Made by a program: the position numbers and the translations under genes
Origin: Pacificibacter marinus
Lineage (GTDB): Bacteria; Pseudomonadota; Alphaproteobacteria; Rhodobacterales; Rhodobacteraceae
Direction of reading: 5' to 3'
Assembly: GCF_018860505.1 (NCBI RefSeq)
Contig: NZ_JAHKPU010000010.1
Location: forward strand, 83,730-147,729
Length of the DNA: 64,000 bases
Notes under the pieces: generated by a model
Seen by the model: the letters and a program-made list of their open reading frames with translations, nothing else
What the model was told of the DNA's origin: nothing
Database searches by the model: none
Shown: one piece after another, positions 8,610 through 18,048 of the stretch
Position numbering within the stretch: the first letter of the stretch is position 1
Layout: the number at the start of each line of letters is the position of its first letter

Positions 8610-9368
8610 CTAAACGGGGATCACTTTTGTGCCCCAAGTGACGCAATCTTGCTCAAGGTTTTGGGGTAAATCTGTATCGGTGATCAACGTTGTGACATCT
8701 GCCAATGAGCAGATGGTCAGTGGCGCTTTGCGGTCAAATTTAAAGCGATCCGCAACCACCACGACCTTGCGCGAGCGTTTGATTGCTGTGGTGCTGACCA
8801 TGACTTCTTGCCCGTCAAAATCCAGCAGATCGCCATCTGTATCAATGGCAGAACACCCCAAAACAGAATAATCGAACTTGAACTGTTTGACCATTTCCGC
8901 TGTGAGGCCGCCAACAAGACCACCGTCAGAGCGGCGCAGCACACCGCCGACCAAAATGATTTCACAGCTTTGATTGGCGGCCAGAATATTGGCGATATTG
9001 AGGTTGTTGGTGACCACGAGCAGATTTTCATGATCAAGCAATTCTTGGGCCACGGCTTCTGTGGTGGTGCCGATGTTCATGAACAAGGATGCCCCGTTTG
9101 GGATCTGCGCAGCACATGTTACCGCAATGGATCTCTTGCCGGTTTGATTGAGGCGACGACGTTCGCCATACTGGATATTAGTGACGCCAGATGCGATCAC
9201 AGCACCACCATGCACACGTTCCAACTGCCCGCTATCGGCCAGATGTGACAGGTCGCGCCGGATCGTTTGAACTGTAACCTCGTATTTTTGCGCCAGCCCA
9301 TCGACAGTGACCTTGCCGTCACGGCGCGCCATTTCGAGTATCTCTTTTTGTCTGAAGGTCGAGATCAT
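8610..9368 (-). CDS. glpR: DeoR-family repressor of glycerol 3-phosphate genes (GlpR-like)
   Basis: A 252-residue cytoplasmic repressor. An N-terminal winged helix-turn-helix (residues about 6-57) has the DeoR signature from GLAQKYEVTVQTIRRDL to ERVHGGAV at 50-57. The C-terminal sugar-phosphate isomerase-like sensor domain contains MNIGTTTEAVA near 98-108 and GG-rich turns. It is divergent from glpD with a shared 250-base control region, the classic place for GlpR. The inducer is therefore expected to be glycerol 3-phosphate. Length and domain order are normal. Which DeoR subfamily it belongs to is inferred from position. Confidence 0.85.
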   Translation of the reverse strand: MISTFRQKEILEMARRDGKVTVDGLAQKYEVTVQTIRRDLSHLADSGQLERVHGGAVIASGVTNIQYGERRRLNQTGKRSIAVTCAAQIPNGASLFMNIGTTTEAVAQELLDHENLLVVTNNLNIANILAANQSCEIILVGGVLRRSDGGLVGGLTAEMVKQFKFDYSVLGCSAIDTDGDLLDFDGQEVMVSTTAIKRSRKVVVVADRFKFDRKAPLTICSLADVTTLITDTDLPQNLEQDCVTWGTKVIPV

Positions 9369-9507
9369 GTTTGTTCCTTTGGCGGGGGGGAGCCCATCAA
9401 AACAATCTGTAGTCCAAGTGGTTTCGTCAAGAGCGCAAGGCTATCGTTTGTGTTCTAATATGTAATATTTATGGATTATATAATAATTTATGCGGAATTT
9501 TTCATAA

Positions 9508-9563
9508 AAACGAAAGTAAACGAACATTCAATGTTGATTGCGATAGTGAATCAGTGTTGATTG
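9508..9563. promoter_or_regulatory. Candidate GlpR operator region between glpR and glpD
   Basis: AAACGAA is repeated at 9508-9514 and 9518-9524, ten bases apart (one helical turn). TGTTGATTG is repeated at 9532-9540 and 9555-9563. The stretch before them (9465-9507) is very AT-rich. DeoR proteins often bind short direct repeats containing CGAA. Assignment as operator is inference from position and repetition. Confidence 0.3.
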
Positions 9564-9619
9564 AAGCCGACTGAAAGCAGACAGCTTACGGTGAAAATTT
9601 GAACGCGAGGAGGCTTTCC

Positions 9620-11203
9620 GTGGGCCAAAACGAACCGAAGGATATTATCGATCTTTTCGTCATCGGCGGTGGCATCAACGGCTGCGGTATTGCCCGTGAC
9701 GCGGTGGGCCGTGGCCTCAGTGTTGAACTGGCCGAGATGAACGATTTGGCCTCAGCGACCTCATCGGCATCGACCAAGCTGTTCCATGGTGGATTGCGCT
9801 ATCTTGAGTACTGGGAAGTCCGTTTGGTGCGTGAAGCTTTGATTGAGCGCGAAACATTGCTGCGTGCTATGCCGCATATTTCTTGGCCGATGCGTTTTGT
9901 TTTACCCTATCACAAAGATATGCGCTTTGAAGGTGACACGCCGACCTCAAAGTTGCTCAACACCGTCATGCCGTGGATGAAAGGGCGTCGTCCTGCTTGG
10001 CTCATCCGGCTTGGGTTGTTCTTGTATGACAATCTTGGCGGGCGCAAAATTCTTAAAGCGACCACATCGGTCAACTTGGAAACCGCCCCTGAGGGTGCGC
10101 CTTTGAAAGATCGTTTCAAAAAGGCTTATGAGTATTCGGATTGCTGGGTCGAAGACAGCCGTTTGGTGGTCTTGAACGCCCGTGATGCGCAAAGCCGTGG
10201 TGCCAAAATTAATGTGCGCACCAAGGTCGTGTCGGCCAAGCAAGTGGACGGGTTGTGGCATATCACGCTTGAGGCCAAAGACAGCGGGGCGCAGCGTGTG
10301 GTTGTGGCACGGATGCTGGTCAACGCGGGTGGGCCATGGGTCAAAGATGTGATCCAAAATACAGCGCGGATCAATTCGACTGAGGGCGTGCGCTTGGTGC
10401 GTGGCAGTCACATCGTCACCCGCAAGCTTTACGATCACGACAAATGTTATTTCTTTCAAGGCGAAGATGGGCGGATCATTTTCACGATTCCTTACGAGAC
10501 TGATTTTACTCTGATCGGGACAACAGATGCGGAACATTCTGACGCGGATACCAAGCCGGAGTGCACCCCCGAAGAGCGAGCTTATCTGTTGGCCTTTGCC
10601 TCCAACTATCTGAAAACACCCGTCACGGACGCTGATGTGGTGTGGAGCTATTCTGGCGTGCGGCCCCTTTATGATGACGGGGCCAGTTCAGCCACGGCTG
10701 CGACGCGTGATTATGTGGTCAAGGTCGATACCTCGGCGGGGGCGCCTATGGTGAACGTCTTTGGCGGTAAGATCACCACCTACCGCCGCTTGGCTGAAAC
10801 AGCGATGGAAAAAATTGCACCGTTTTTCCCAACAATCGGGCAACCTTGGACTGCCGGAGTTGCTATGCCAGGTGGGGATTTTCCGGTGGATGGTGTCGAA
10901 GCGCTGACACAACATTTGGCAAAATCATATCCGTTTTTGGATGCGAACTGGGCGACGCGGCTGATCAAGGCCTATGGGAGCGATGCCTTTGAGGTGCTCG
11001 GAGATGCCAAGGCGCCCGCCGATTTAGGGCAGCTCTTCGGAGCCAATCTGACCGAACGCGAAGTGGTTTGGTTGATGAACAAAGAGTTCGCGCACACAGC
11101 CGAAGACATTGTATGGCGGCGCTCTAAATTGGGGCTGCGCATGTCGCCACAAGACATCGAGGCGCTTGACGGCTGGATGGCAGCTGCGTCTACTGCGCGG
11201 TGA
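9620..11203 (+). CDS. glpD: Glycerol-3-phosphate dehydrogenase, FAD-dependent aerobic
   Basis: A membrane-associated flavoenzyme that oxidises glycerol 3-phosphate to dihydroxyacetone phosphate and feeds electrons to quinone. The N-terminal FAD loop GGGINGCG (about 16-23) and the SSASTKLFHGGLRYLE signature are present. The start is taken as GTG 9620 because GAGGAGG at 9607-9613 stands six bases before it. An in-frame TTG at 9599 has no such site. From GTG the product is 527 residues, close to other GlpD proteins. It is followed by glpK after 69 bases, very likely one operon under GlpR. Confidence 0.95.
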   Translation: MGQNEPKDIIDLFVIGGGINGCGIARDAVGRGLSVELAEMNDLASATSSASTKLFHGGLRYLEYWEVRLVREALIERETLLRAMPHISWPMRFVLPYHKDMRFEGDTPTSKLLNTVMPWMKGRRPAWLIRLGLFLYDNLGGRKILKATTSVNLETAPEGAPLKDRFKKAYEYSDCWVEDSRLVVLNARDAQSRGAKINVRTKVVSAKQVDGLWHITLEAKDSGAQRVVVARMLVNAGGPWVKDVIQNTARINSTEGVRLVRGSHIVTRKLYDHDKCYFFQGEDGRIIFTIPYETDFTLIGTTDAEHSDADTKPECTPEERAYLLAFASNYLKTPVTDADVVWSYSGVRPLYDDGASSATAATRDYVVKVDTSAGAPMVNVFGGKITTYRRLAETAMEKIAPFFPTIGQPWTAGVAMPGGDFPVDGVEALTQHLAKSYPFLDANWATRLIKAYGSDAFEVLGDAKAPADLGQLFGANLTEREVVWLMNKEFAHTAEDIVWRRSKLGLRMSPQDIEALDGWMAAASTAR

Positions 11204-11272
11204 TCCTGTTTTGGCGTCGCGCCAATTCACTTGAGGTCGCTGTCTTTCGACATTTAGAACAAGGTAAATAAC

Positions 11273-12760
11273 ATGACTTACATTCTTGCAATTGATCAAG
11301 GGACGACTTCGACCCGCACGATGGTGTTTGATCAAGGCATGTCTGTTGTGGCGTCTAAACAGCAAGAGTTCACTCAGCATTTCCCACAATCGGGTTGGGT
11401 GGAACACGATCCGAACGATCTGTGGGACAGCACGCTTGCAACCTGTCGCGGGGCGATGGACAAGGCCGATATTAAGGCCTCGCAGGTTGCCGCCATTGGC
11501 ATCACCAATCAACGCGAAACGGTTTTGGTTTGGGACAGGCATACAGGTGAGCCCATTCATAACGCGATCGTTTGGCAAGACCGTCGCACCGCTGGTCTGT
11601 GCCGTGATCTGCGCGACGCGGGTCACGAGGCGATGATTGTCGAACGTACAGGCCTGTTGATTGATCCGTATTTTTCCAGCACCAAACTGAAATGGGTTTT
11701 GGATCATGTGGAGGGCGCAAGGGACCGTGCAGCCAAAGGCGATCTGCTGTTTGGCACTGTTGATAGCTTTCTGATTTGGAAACTTACAGGCGGCGTGGCG
11801 CATGTCACTGACGCAACCAATGCAGCACGCACGATGCTTTATGATATCCGCAAAGGCCGTTGGAGCCAGACCATCTGCGATCTGTTGGATATCCCGATGC
11901 AAATGCTGCCCGAGGTCAAAGATTGTGCGGCCGATTTCGGCCAAACCGACCCTGATCTATTTGGCGCCTCTATCCCAATTTGCGGCGTTGCGGGCGACCA
12001 GCAAGCGGCCACTTTGGGGCAGGCTTGTTTCGAGCCGGGTATGATGAAATCCACATACGGCACCGGCTGTTTTGCGCTGTTGAACACGGGCGATGTGCCT
12101 GTGATGTCAAAAAATCGCTTGCTGACGACGATTGCCTATCAATTGAACGGCAAGCCGACATATGCGCTTGAGGGGTCGATCTTTATCGCCGGTGCTGTGG
12201 TGCAATGGCTGCGTGATGGGCTGCAAATCATTAACGACGCGGCCGAAACGCAAGAGCTGGCCAAGCAGGCCGACCCGCATCAAAATGTCGTGCTTGTACC
12301 TGCTTTTGTAGGCCTTGGTGCGCCGTATTGGAATGCAGATTGTCGTGGGGCGGCCTTTGGCCTGACACGCGGCACGGGACCGGCTGAGATGGCGAAAGCA
12401 GCACTGGAAAGCGTGGGGTATCAGACGCGTGACTTGCTTGAAGCGATGTCTGCCGATTGGCAGGCCACAGGTGTCGCCCCCACTTTGCGCGTCGATGGCG
12501 GGATGACAGCCAGCGATTGGACGATGCAGTTTTTGTCGGACATTATCGGCGCGCCTGTGGATCGTCCGAAAGTGCATGAAACCACGGCTGTTGGCGTGGC
12601 GTGGCTTGCAGGGATGCATGTGGGGATTTACCCCGACCAAGATACTTTTGCAGCACTTTGGGCTTGCGACACCAAATTTGAGCCGCAGATGGACGAGAGC
12701 CAACGACAAGACAAATACACAGCATGGAAACGCGCAGTCGCGGCGACGCTGAGTTTCTAA
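11273..12760 (+). CDS. glpK: Glycerol kinase
   Basis: This FGGY-family kinase phosphorylates glycerol to glycerol 3-phosphate. The 495-residue length is standard. The phosphate-binding DQGTTSTR is at 8-15 and [11 protein letters not shown] at 41-51. NQRET and the second ATP-site stretch GVAGDQQAA are both present. It follows glpD in the expected catabolic unit, so glycerol entering the cell is taken to dihydroxyacetone phosphate by these two products. No glycerol facilitator (glpF) or glycerol 3-phosphate ABC transporter gene is in the window, so uptake must be encoded elsewhere or rely on diffusion. Confidence 0.97.
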   Translation: MTYILAIDQGTTSTRTMVFDQGMSVVASKQQEFTQHFPQSGWVEHDPNDLWDSTLATCRGAMDKADIKASQVAAIGITNQRETVLVWDRHTGEPIHNAIVWQDRRTAGLCRDLRDAGHEAMIVERTGLLIDPYFSSTKLKWVLDHVEGARDRAAKGDLLFGTVDSFLIWKLTGGVAHVTDATNAARTMLYDIRKGRWSQTICDLLDIPMQMLPEVKDCAADFGQTDPDLFGASIPICGVAGDQQAATLGQACFEPGMMKSTYGTGCFALLNTGDVPVMSKNRLLTTIAYQLNGKPTYALEGSIFIAGAVVQWLRDGLQIINDAAETQELAKQADPHQNVVLVPAFVGLGAPYWNADCRGAAFGLTRGTGPAEMAKAALESVGYQTRDLLEAMSADWQATGVAPTLRVDGGMTASDWTMQFLSDIIGAPVDRPKVHETTAVGVAWLAGMHVGIYPDQDTFAALWACDTKFEPQMDESQRQDKYTAWKRAVAATLSF

Positions 12761-12857
12761 GCTATCTCACACCGTGATCGTCATGGTGATTGTCATGAGT
12801 TGCATTGACCAAAGGCTCTGATACGGTCCGTTCGTATCTGCGATAAGGGGCATTCAC

Positions 12858-13520
12858 ATGACGGACAATCAAACCACAAAGATGTCAGATCCGCGTTTGC
12901 GCAACCCATTGGTGTTTCCAAACGGCGTGCCTGATCCTGCGACTGTGTTTCTATCGCAGGTGATTGATCACCCAAATATCGATGTGGGGGATTGGACCTA
13001 TTACAACGATCAGCGGTTGCCCGATGATTACGCGAGTACCTTGGCGCCTTACTTGTTTGCCGGTGCGCCTGAACGATTGAGCATCGGCAAGTTTTGCCAG
13101 ATTGCACAAGGGGTTGAATTTATCACGGCTTCAGCCAATCACGCGATGGCAGGTGTTTCGACCTATCCGTTTGCCGTGTTTGATCCGACAAAGATCGCTG
13201 GATACCGAGGAGAGTTGCCTCGTGGGTCAGATACTATCATCGGTCATGATTGCTGGATTGGGCGCGGTGCCACGGTGTTGCCGGGCGCTGAGCTTGGCTG
13301 CGGTGTGATTGTGGGGGCAAAAGCCGTCGTGCGGGGCAAAATTCCTGATTACGCTATCGTGGCGGGCAATCCGGCCAAGATTGTGCGAATGCGGTTTGAT
13401 GCAGATACCGTCGCACAGTTGCTTGAAATTGCGTGGTGGGATTGGAGTGCCGATAAAATCGCAGCGCATGTGGATTTGATCACATCGGGTGATGTTACTG
13501 CGCTTGCTGCTGTGACCTAG
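12858..13520 (+). CDS. CatB-type O-acetyltransferase (hexapeptide-repeat)
   Basis: A 220-residue protein with a left-handed beta-helix built of hexapeptide repeats, seen in LSIGKFCQIAQGVEF and again in TIIGHDCWIGRGATVLPG. The catalytic His of the xenobiotic (Vat/CatB) acetyltransferases fits H95 in ASANHAM. The C-terminal segment with VAGNPAKIVR is typical of the group. Members acetylate hydroxyls of very different acceptors using acetyl-CoA, so the substrate cannot be told. The start ATG at 12858 follows AAGGGG; a second ATG eight codons on is possible. It lies 97 bases after glpK and may be read from the glp operon. Confidence 0.77.
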   Translation: MTDNQTTKMSDPRLRNPLVFPNGVPDPATVFLSQVIDHPNIDVGDWTYYNDQRLPDDYASTLAPYLFAGAPERLSIGKFCQIAQGVEFITASANHAMAGVSTYPFAVFDPTKIAGYRGELPRGSDTIIGHDCWIGRGATVLPGAELGCGVIVGAKAVVRGKIPDYAIVAGNPAKIVRMRFDADTVAQLLEIAWWDWSADKIAAHVDLITSGDVTALAAVT

Positions 13521-13531
13521 TACAGCGTGAC

Positions 13532-13562
13532 GATAGGCCAGAAAACGGCTGGCCTATCATTT
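13532..13562. terminator. Hairpin terminator between convergent genes
   Basis: GATAGGCCAG and CTGGCCTATC pair perfectly over ten bases around a seven-base loop. Only a short T-run follows on the plus strand. It lies between the acetyltransferase and phosphorylase stops. Confidence 0.6.
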
Positions 13563-13572
13563 TGCTCTCATC

Positions 13573-15321
13573 CTATTTGACGTTGGACACCCAGCGGCAT
13601 TGATAGGGCGCAAAGGTCAAAACCCCATCAGACAGGTCAAGTTTTTTGCCGGTCAAAAGATCGTACCAATCTTCGCCTTCAATCAAGTTGATCGATAGCG
13701 TCGGCACCACTTGCGCCTCGTCAGAGACATTGTGTAGCGCGAATATGGATTGGTCACGGTTCAATGATTGACGCCACAGGCCAAAGATTTTCTCGCCCAA
13801 TTGCATAGTGAACTGCGTGGCATTCGGATGGAATGCTTTTTGCTTGGTGCGGATGGCGATACGCTCTTTCATCGCTGTCAAAACCTGCGCGTGTACGGTC
13901 TCGGGCGCGTCCAGTTGTTTGCGCAGCTCGCCATAATCCCACCGATGACGATTGATCGCACGGTTCATGCCGCTTTTTTCAACCCCGTCCACATCATTGT
14001 GTGTGGCCAAAAGCGAATGAACGTAGAACGCAGGCACACCTTCAAGCGCCATGACAATGCTTTGCGAACATAAGAACCGCGCGATTTGATGCGCGTCTTC
14101 GCCGCCCTCAATCGTGCCTTTGAGTGCATCAAAAAACGTGATGTTCAGCTCATAGGGTTTCTCCGATCCATCGGGCAGGGCGCGCATCGACACCTTGCCG
14201 CCAAAATCGCGTACTGTGTTGATGACGCTGCCAAGCTCTTCGCCAGACAGCAAGCCTTCGGCCCCGCGCACGCCGATCCCGTCATGAGAGGCCGCGAAGT
14301 TCAGATAAGCGCAGCCCAATTGCGCTGGCGGCATCCGCATCAACCATTGGTTCAAATGCACGCTTGTCCCGCTCAATAACGCATGCAGCAACAAGGGCGG
14401 CAACGAGAAATTGTAGATCATATGCGCTTCGTTGCGGTTGCCAAAATAGCTGAGGTTTTCCGCGTTGGGCACATTGGTTTCTGTCAGCAACACAACAGGT
14501 TCTTCGGCGTAATCACACAAGACCCGCATCAGCCGCACGATGGCGTGGGTTTCGGGCAGGTGAATGCAGGTGGTGCCGATTTCTTTCCACAAGAACGCCA
14601 CCGCATCCAAACGCACGATCCGAATGCCGTGATCGATGTGCAGGCGCGTCACGCGTAGAAATTCAAGCAGAACTTCGGGGTTTTCAAAATCAAGGTCGAT
14701 CTGATCGTGACTAAACGTACACCACACATGTTTGGGGCCAGAGGCTGTTTCGACCTCGCGCAGCAAAGGCGAGGTGCGTGGGCGTACAACTTCGCTCAGA
14801 TCGTCGCTGGGCAGGGCTTCTTTGAAAAACTTGTCGTAAGGCTCGCGGCCCTGCAAATAGTCCGAGAACCAGTTTGAGCTGCTCGATACATGGTTCAACA
14901 CCAAATCAGACATCAATCTAAAATCTGACGCGATACGCTCAATATCGGCCCAATCGCCAAGCTGGCTGTTCACTGCGCAGTAATCTGTGACAGAAAATCC
15001 GTCGTCTGACGTGAACGGGAAAAACGGCAGGATATGGACGCCCGAAATGACGCCTTTGACGTAGCGATCCAGAAAGTCACGTAATAGATCTAAAGGTTTG
15101 TGTTGGCCGTCTACGAATGTATTGCCGTAGGTGATGACCAATGTATCAGCTTCGCTCCACAACGTATTGCCCAAAGCGCGCCCTCGACTGCGGGCTTTGG
15201 TGTCATCGGGCCAAAATGCGTCGACGACTTGGCTCGCCAAAGCTGCAGGGTCTTGGTCAGGATAGATCTGCGTCAGAAGCGTTGCTAAAGTGTCGTTCAG
15301 TTTTGAGGATGCTTTGGCCAT
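13573..15321 (-). CDS. GH13 sucrose-phosphorylase-like glycosidase (probable alpha-glucosyl phosphorylase)
   Basis: A 582-residue cytoplasmic alpha-amylase-fold enzyme with no signal peptide. The GH13 catalytic set is complete: nucleophile D239 in RIVRLDAV, acid/base E281 in LLTETN, and transition-state Asp D347 in ASHDGIG. Early motifs GVHILPFFPF (94-103) and DLVLNH (139-144) match the sucrose phosphorylase subfamily (GH13_18). Known activities there include sucrose, sucrose 6-phosphate, glucosylglycerate and glucosylglycerol phosphorolysis. Which acceptor is used cannot be decided from the motifs. The glycerol catabolic genes alongside make a glycerol- or glycerate-linked disaccharide an attractive guess. 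Confidence 0.85.
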   Translation of the reverse strand: MAKASSKLNDTLATLLTQIYPDQDPAALASQVVDAFWPDDTKARSRGRALGNTLWSEADTLVITYGNTFVDGQHKPLDLLRDFLDRYVKGVISGVHILPFFPFTSDDGFSVTDYCAVNSQLGDWADIERIASDFRLMSDLVLNHVSSSSNWFSDYLQGREPYDKFFKEALPSDDLSEVVRPRTSPLLREVETASGPKHVWCTFSHDQIDLDFENPEVLLEFLRVTRLHIDHGIRIVRLDAVAFLWKEIGTTCIHLPETHAIVRLMRVLCDYAEEPVVLLTETNVPNAENLSYFGNRNEAHMIYNFSLPPLLLHALLSGTSVHLNQWLMRMPPAQLGCAYLNFAASHDGIGVRGAEGLLSGEELGSVINTVRDFGGKVSMRALPDGSEKPYELNITFFDALKGTIEGGEDAHQIARFLCSQSIVMALEGVPAFYVHSLLATHNDVDGVEKSGMNRAINRHRWDYGELRKQLDAPETVHAQVLTAMKERIAIRTKQKAFHPNATQFTMQLGEKIFGLWRQSLNRDQSIFALHNVSDEAQVVPTLSINLIEGEDWYDLLTGKKLDLSDGVLTFAPYQCRWVSNVK

Positions 15322-15476
15322 TGGCTCGCTTTCGTTGCTCTTTAACCTTGTAGAGCAAACTGACGCAGGATCGGCAATGCGAAGTGCCGTTCAACAAACC
15401 GACCGTGCCGCAAAGCAGGGCGGTGGCGGTCTATTTCTTTCGCGGATGATTAAAAATTAGACGCAAATCGGGCAAT

Positions 15477-15626
15477 CTAGGCGCGGTCCCCAGCAGAAGT
15501 GTCGATAAGCCAACCTTGAGGCCCCGCAATGTGGTCTGGCAAAAAAACGATCATCGCTTCACGAATGGCAATAACGGTCATCACAGACATCACGATTTGA
15601 TCGAATGTGAGCGTTGAAAAATGCAT
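15477..15626 (-). CDS. Small protein of 49 residues, unknown
   Basis: The frame begins MHFSTLTFDQIVMSVMTV and ends in SAGDRA. It has a very good ribosome-binding site, AGGAGG, six bases before the ATG at 15626. Residues about 8-29 are hydrophobic enough for one membrane-spanning helix. I do not recognise it. It lies between truA and the sugar phosphorylase, all three on the minus strand, with gaps of 123 and 155 bases. The strong start signal is the main support; codon evidence in so short a frame is weak. Confidence 0.45.
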   Translation of the reverse strand: MHFSTLTFDQIVMSVMTVIAIREAMIVFLPDHIAGPQGWLIDTSAGDRA

Positions 15627-15749
15627 CTGTTGCCTCCTGCCTTACCAAGTGTCGAGGCAAGGTGGCGTTTCAATGAGGCCTAATGAGGGCAAGGATCAGG
15701 CGCTCGTTGGGCGCGTGGCGCACAGAGGTTAATACCAGATCAAATTGCG

Positions 15750-16529
15750 TTAAAATCCGAACGGCTTTGTCTCATATCCGACACCCGTCATGTACAATCC
15801 ACCGGGGGGGCTGACAGGTCCACAAGCCGTGCGGTCCCGTGCTTCCAGTGCCGCTGTCATGTCATCAGGGGTCCAATATTTGGCCCCTACGCGTTCGAGT
15901 GACCCAACGATAGAGCGCACTTGATTGTGTAAAAACGACCGCGCCCGCAAATGGAACTGGTATTCTTTTCCGTAAGGATAGTCGATTTCCTCGACGGTGA
16001 TTTCGTCCATGGTTTTGATCGGCGTGTTGGCCTGACACATTGTGGATCGGAACGTGGTGAAATCATGAGTGCCCAGCAGTCGGTTCGCTGCCTCTTGCAT
16101 CAATCCCGCATCCAGCGGTCCGCGCACTTGCCAGACCAAACCTGCGCCATGCACGACGGGCGCGCGCCGCGCGATCAACCGAAACGTATAGCGCCGCTCG
16201 TTGGCAGAATAGCGCGCGTGCCAGTCATCATCGACGCGCACGGCATCCAAAATCGCGACAGGCAGGGGTTTGAGGTGAAAATTCACCGCTTCCATCAGCC
16301 GAAATGGCTCCCAGTCGCGTACCAAATCGCAATGGGCCACTTGGCCTTTGGCATGCACGCCAGCGTCTGTGCGCCCCGCTGCGCCGATCGTCGGGCAATC
16401 GGGGTCGATTTTGCGCAGCGCCTCTTCGACAGCTTGCTGGACTGAGGGCTGCGTTTTTTGGCGTTGCCACCCTGAAAAGGGCGCGCCGTTGTATTCTATG
16501 AGAAGGGCAAATCTGGGCATGACTGCCAT
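15750..16529 (-). CDS. truA: tRNA pseudouridine(38-40) synthase
   Basis: This enzyme converts uridines 38-40 in the anticodon arm of many tRNAs to pseudouridine. The catalytic aspartate is D55 in [25 protein letters not shown] (9-22) is the TruA N-terminal signature, and the C-terminal [11 protein letters not shown] is typical. Length (259) is normal. The ATG at 16529 and one three codons later (giving MPRFALL) are both possible; family starts favour the second. It is divergent from ycjX across 115 bases. Confidence 0.95.
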   Translation of the reverse strand: MAVMPRFALLIEYNGAPFSGWQRQKTQPSVQQAVEEALRKIDPDCPTIGAAGRTDAGVHAKGQVAHCDLVRDWEPFRLMEAVNFHLKPLPVAILDAVRVDDDWHARYSANERRYTFRLIARRAPVVHGAGLVWQVRGPLDAGLMQEAANRLLGTHDFTTFRSTMCQANTPIKTMDEITVEEIDYPYGKEYQFHLRARSFLHNQVRSIVGSLERVGAKYWTPDDMTAALEARDRTACGPVSPPGGLYMTGVGYETKPFGF

Positions 16530-16644
16530 GTACCGCGCGGTGTGACGCGCGTCCAGTCTTTCACTGTCTCAAGTTGCGTCGCACCTTTCAAAAAGTGATG
16601 GGCCTCCCTATGTTGAAGGCAGAAAACTGTGAAGGGGCAGGGGT

Positions 16645-18048
16645 TTGATCATTGGTAACATCGCCGACCGCATCGTTCGGGGCGTCGAGACGGTACAAGA
16701 GGGCGTGAATGAGGCTCTGTTCGAGCCGGTGATCCGCGTGGGAATCACAGGATTATCGCGAGCGGGTAAAACGGTGTTTATCACCTCGCTTGTGGCCAAT
16801 CTGTTGGACCGTGGTCGCATGCCACAACTTGGCGCTTCCTCAGCCATCACTGCCGCTTATTTGCAGCCGCAACCCGACGACACCGTGCCGCGGTTCGATT
16901 ATGAAACCCATCTGGCTGCCCTTACAGCGCCCGTGCCGCATTGGCCTGACAGCACCCGCGCCGTGTCGGAATTGCGTCTGTCGTTCAAAGTGCAGCCGAC
17001 GGGCATATTGGGCATGGTCTCTGGCCCGCGCACGATCCATTTGGACATCTTGGATTATCCGGGCGAATGGTTGTTGGATTTAGGGTTGATGGAAAAATCC
17101 TATTCCGAGTGGTCTGAAAGTACGATTTCTGCCGCTAAATCCCGTGACCAAAGCGCTGAATTTCTGACTCATCTAGACGCCATAGATGCTCATGCAAAAC
17201 ACGATGAGCAACAGGCCAAATCATTAGCGCAAAGCTTTACAACCTATCTGAAAGCTGCACGTGAGGCGGGCTATTCGGATTGTTCCCCCGGGCGGTTCCT
17301 ATTGCCCGGCGAAATGGAAGGCTCGCCTGTTTTGACTTTCGCGCCCTTACCGTCCAGTGAAGCAAAACGGGGTACATTAGCGCGTGAATTTGAACGACGC
17401 TATGAAGCCTATAAGCGCGAAGTTGTGAAGCCGTTTTTCCGCGATCATTTCGCCAAAATCGACCGCCAAGTGGTGCTTGTCGATGCGCTGGGCGCGATTC
17501 ACGCAGGGCCAAAAGCCGTCGAAGATTTGCGCCGCACTTTGAGTGATATTTTGGGGGCATTTCGCCCCGGTCGAGTGGGGCGGCTCTTGGCACTTTTGGG
17601 GCAACGCCGCGTGGATCGCGTGCTATTCGCCGCATCGAAAGCCGATCACATTCACCACAGCCAACATCCGCGTTTGACCGCCATTATGGAAGCGCTTGTG
17701 CGTGATGCCCGCGACCGTGCCGATTTTGCAGGGGCGACGACTTCTGCCATGTCAATTGCCGCCTTGCGCGCCACGGTTGAGGAGACGATTGATCACAACG
17801 GCGAGACGCTTGACTGCGTGCGTGGGCGTACAAGTGACGGAAAACAAGCGGCTTTCTATCCCGGTGAACTGCCTCAAGACCCGTCTCACATTTTGACGCC
17901 CGCACGCAAAGGGGCTGAGAAATGGTTGGATGGAGACTATGAAATTATGCGGTTTGAACCCGCGCGATTGACGTTGAAGCCCGTTGAAGGCCCGCCACAC
18001 ATCAGGCTGGATCGCGCCGCAGAGTTTTTGATCGGGGACAAGTTATGA
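16645..18048 (+). CDS. ycjX: YcjX-family P-loop NTPase (DUF463)
   Basis: A 467-residue cytoplasmic P-loop protein with Walker A GLSRAGKT at 36-43 and a DxxGEW-type switch in LDILDYPGEWLLDLG (about 133-147). It is of the YcjX type, stress-linked in E. coli but with no settled function. The start is TTG at 16645, supported by the purine-rich AAGGGGCAGGGG just before it; no better ATG or GTG is available in frame. Its last four bases overlap the next gene, a YcjF-type membrane protein, the same pairing as E. coli ycjX-ycjF. The two likely act together at the inner membrane. Confidence 0.86.
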   Translation: MIIGNIADRIVRGVETVQEGVNEALFEPVIRVGITGLSRAGKTVFITSLVANLLDRGRMPQLGASSAITAAYLQPQPDDTVPRFDYETHLAALTAPVPHWPDSTRAVSELRLSFKVQPTGILGMVSGPRTIHLDILDYPGEWLLDLGLMEKSYSEWSESTISAAKSRDQSAEFLTHLDAIDAHAKHDEQQAKSLAQSFTTYLKAAREAGYSDCSPGRFLLPGEMEGSPVLTFAPLPSSEAKRGTLAREFERRYEAYKREVVKPFFRDHFAKIDRQVVLVDALGAIHAGPKAVEDLRRTLSDILGAFRPGRVGRLLALLGQRRVDRVLFAASKADHIHHSQHPRLTAIMEALVRDARDRADFAGATTSAMSIAALRATVEETIDHNGETLDCVRGRTSDGKQAAFYPGELPQDPSHILTPARKGAEKWLDGDYEIMRFEPARLTLKPVEGPPHIRLDRAAEFLIGDKL

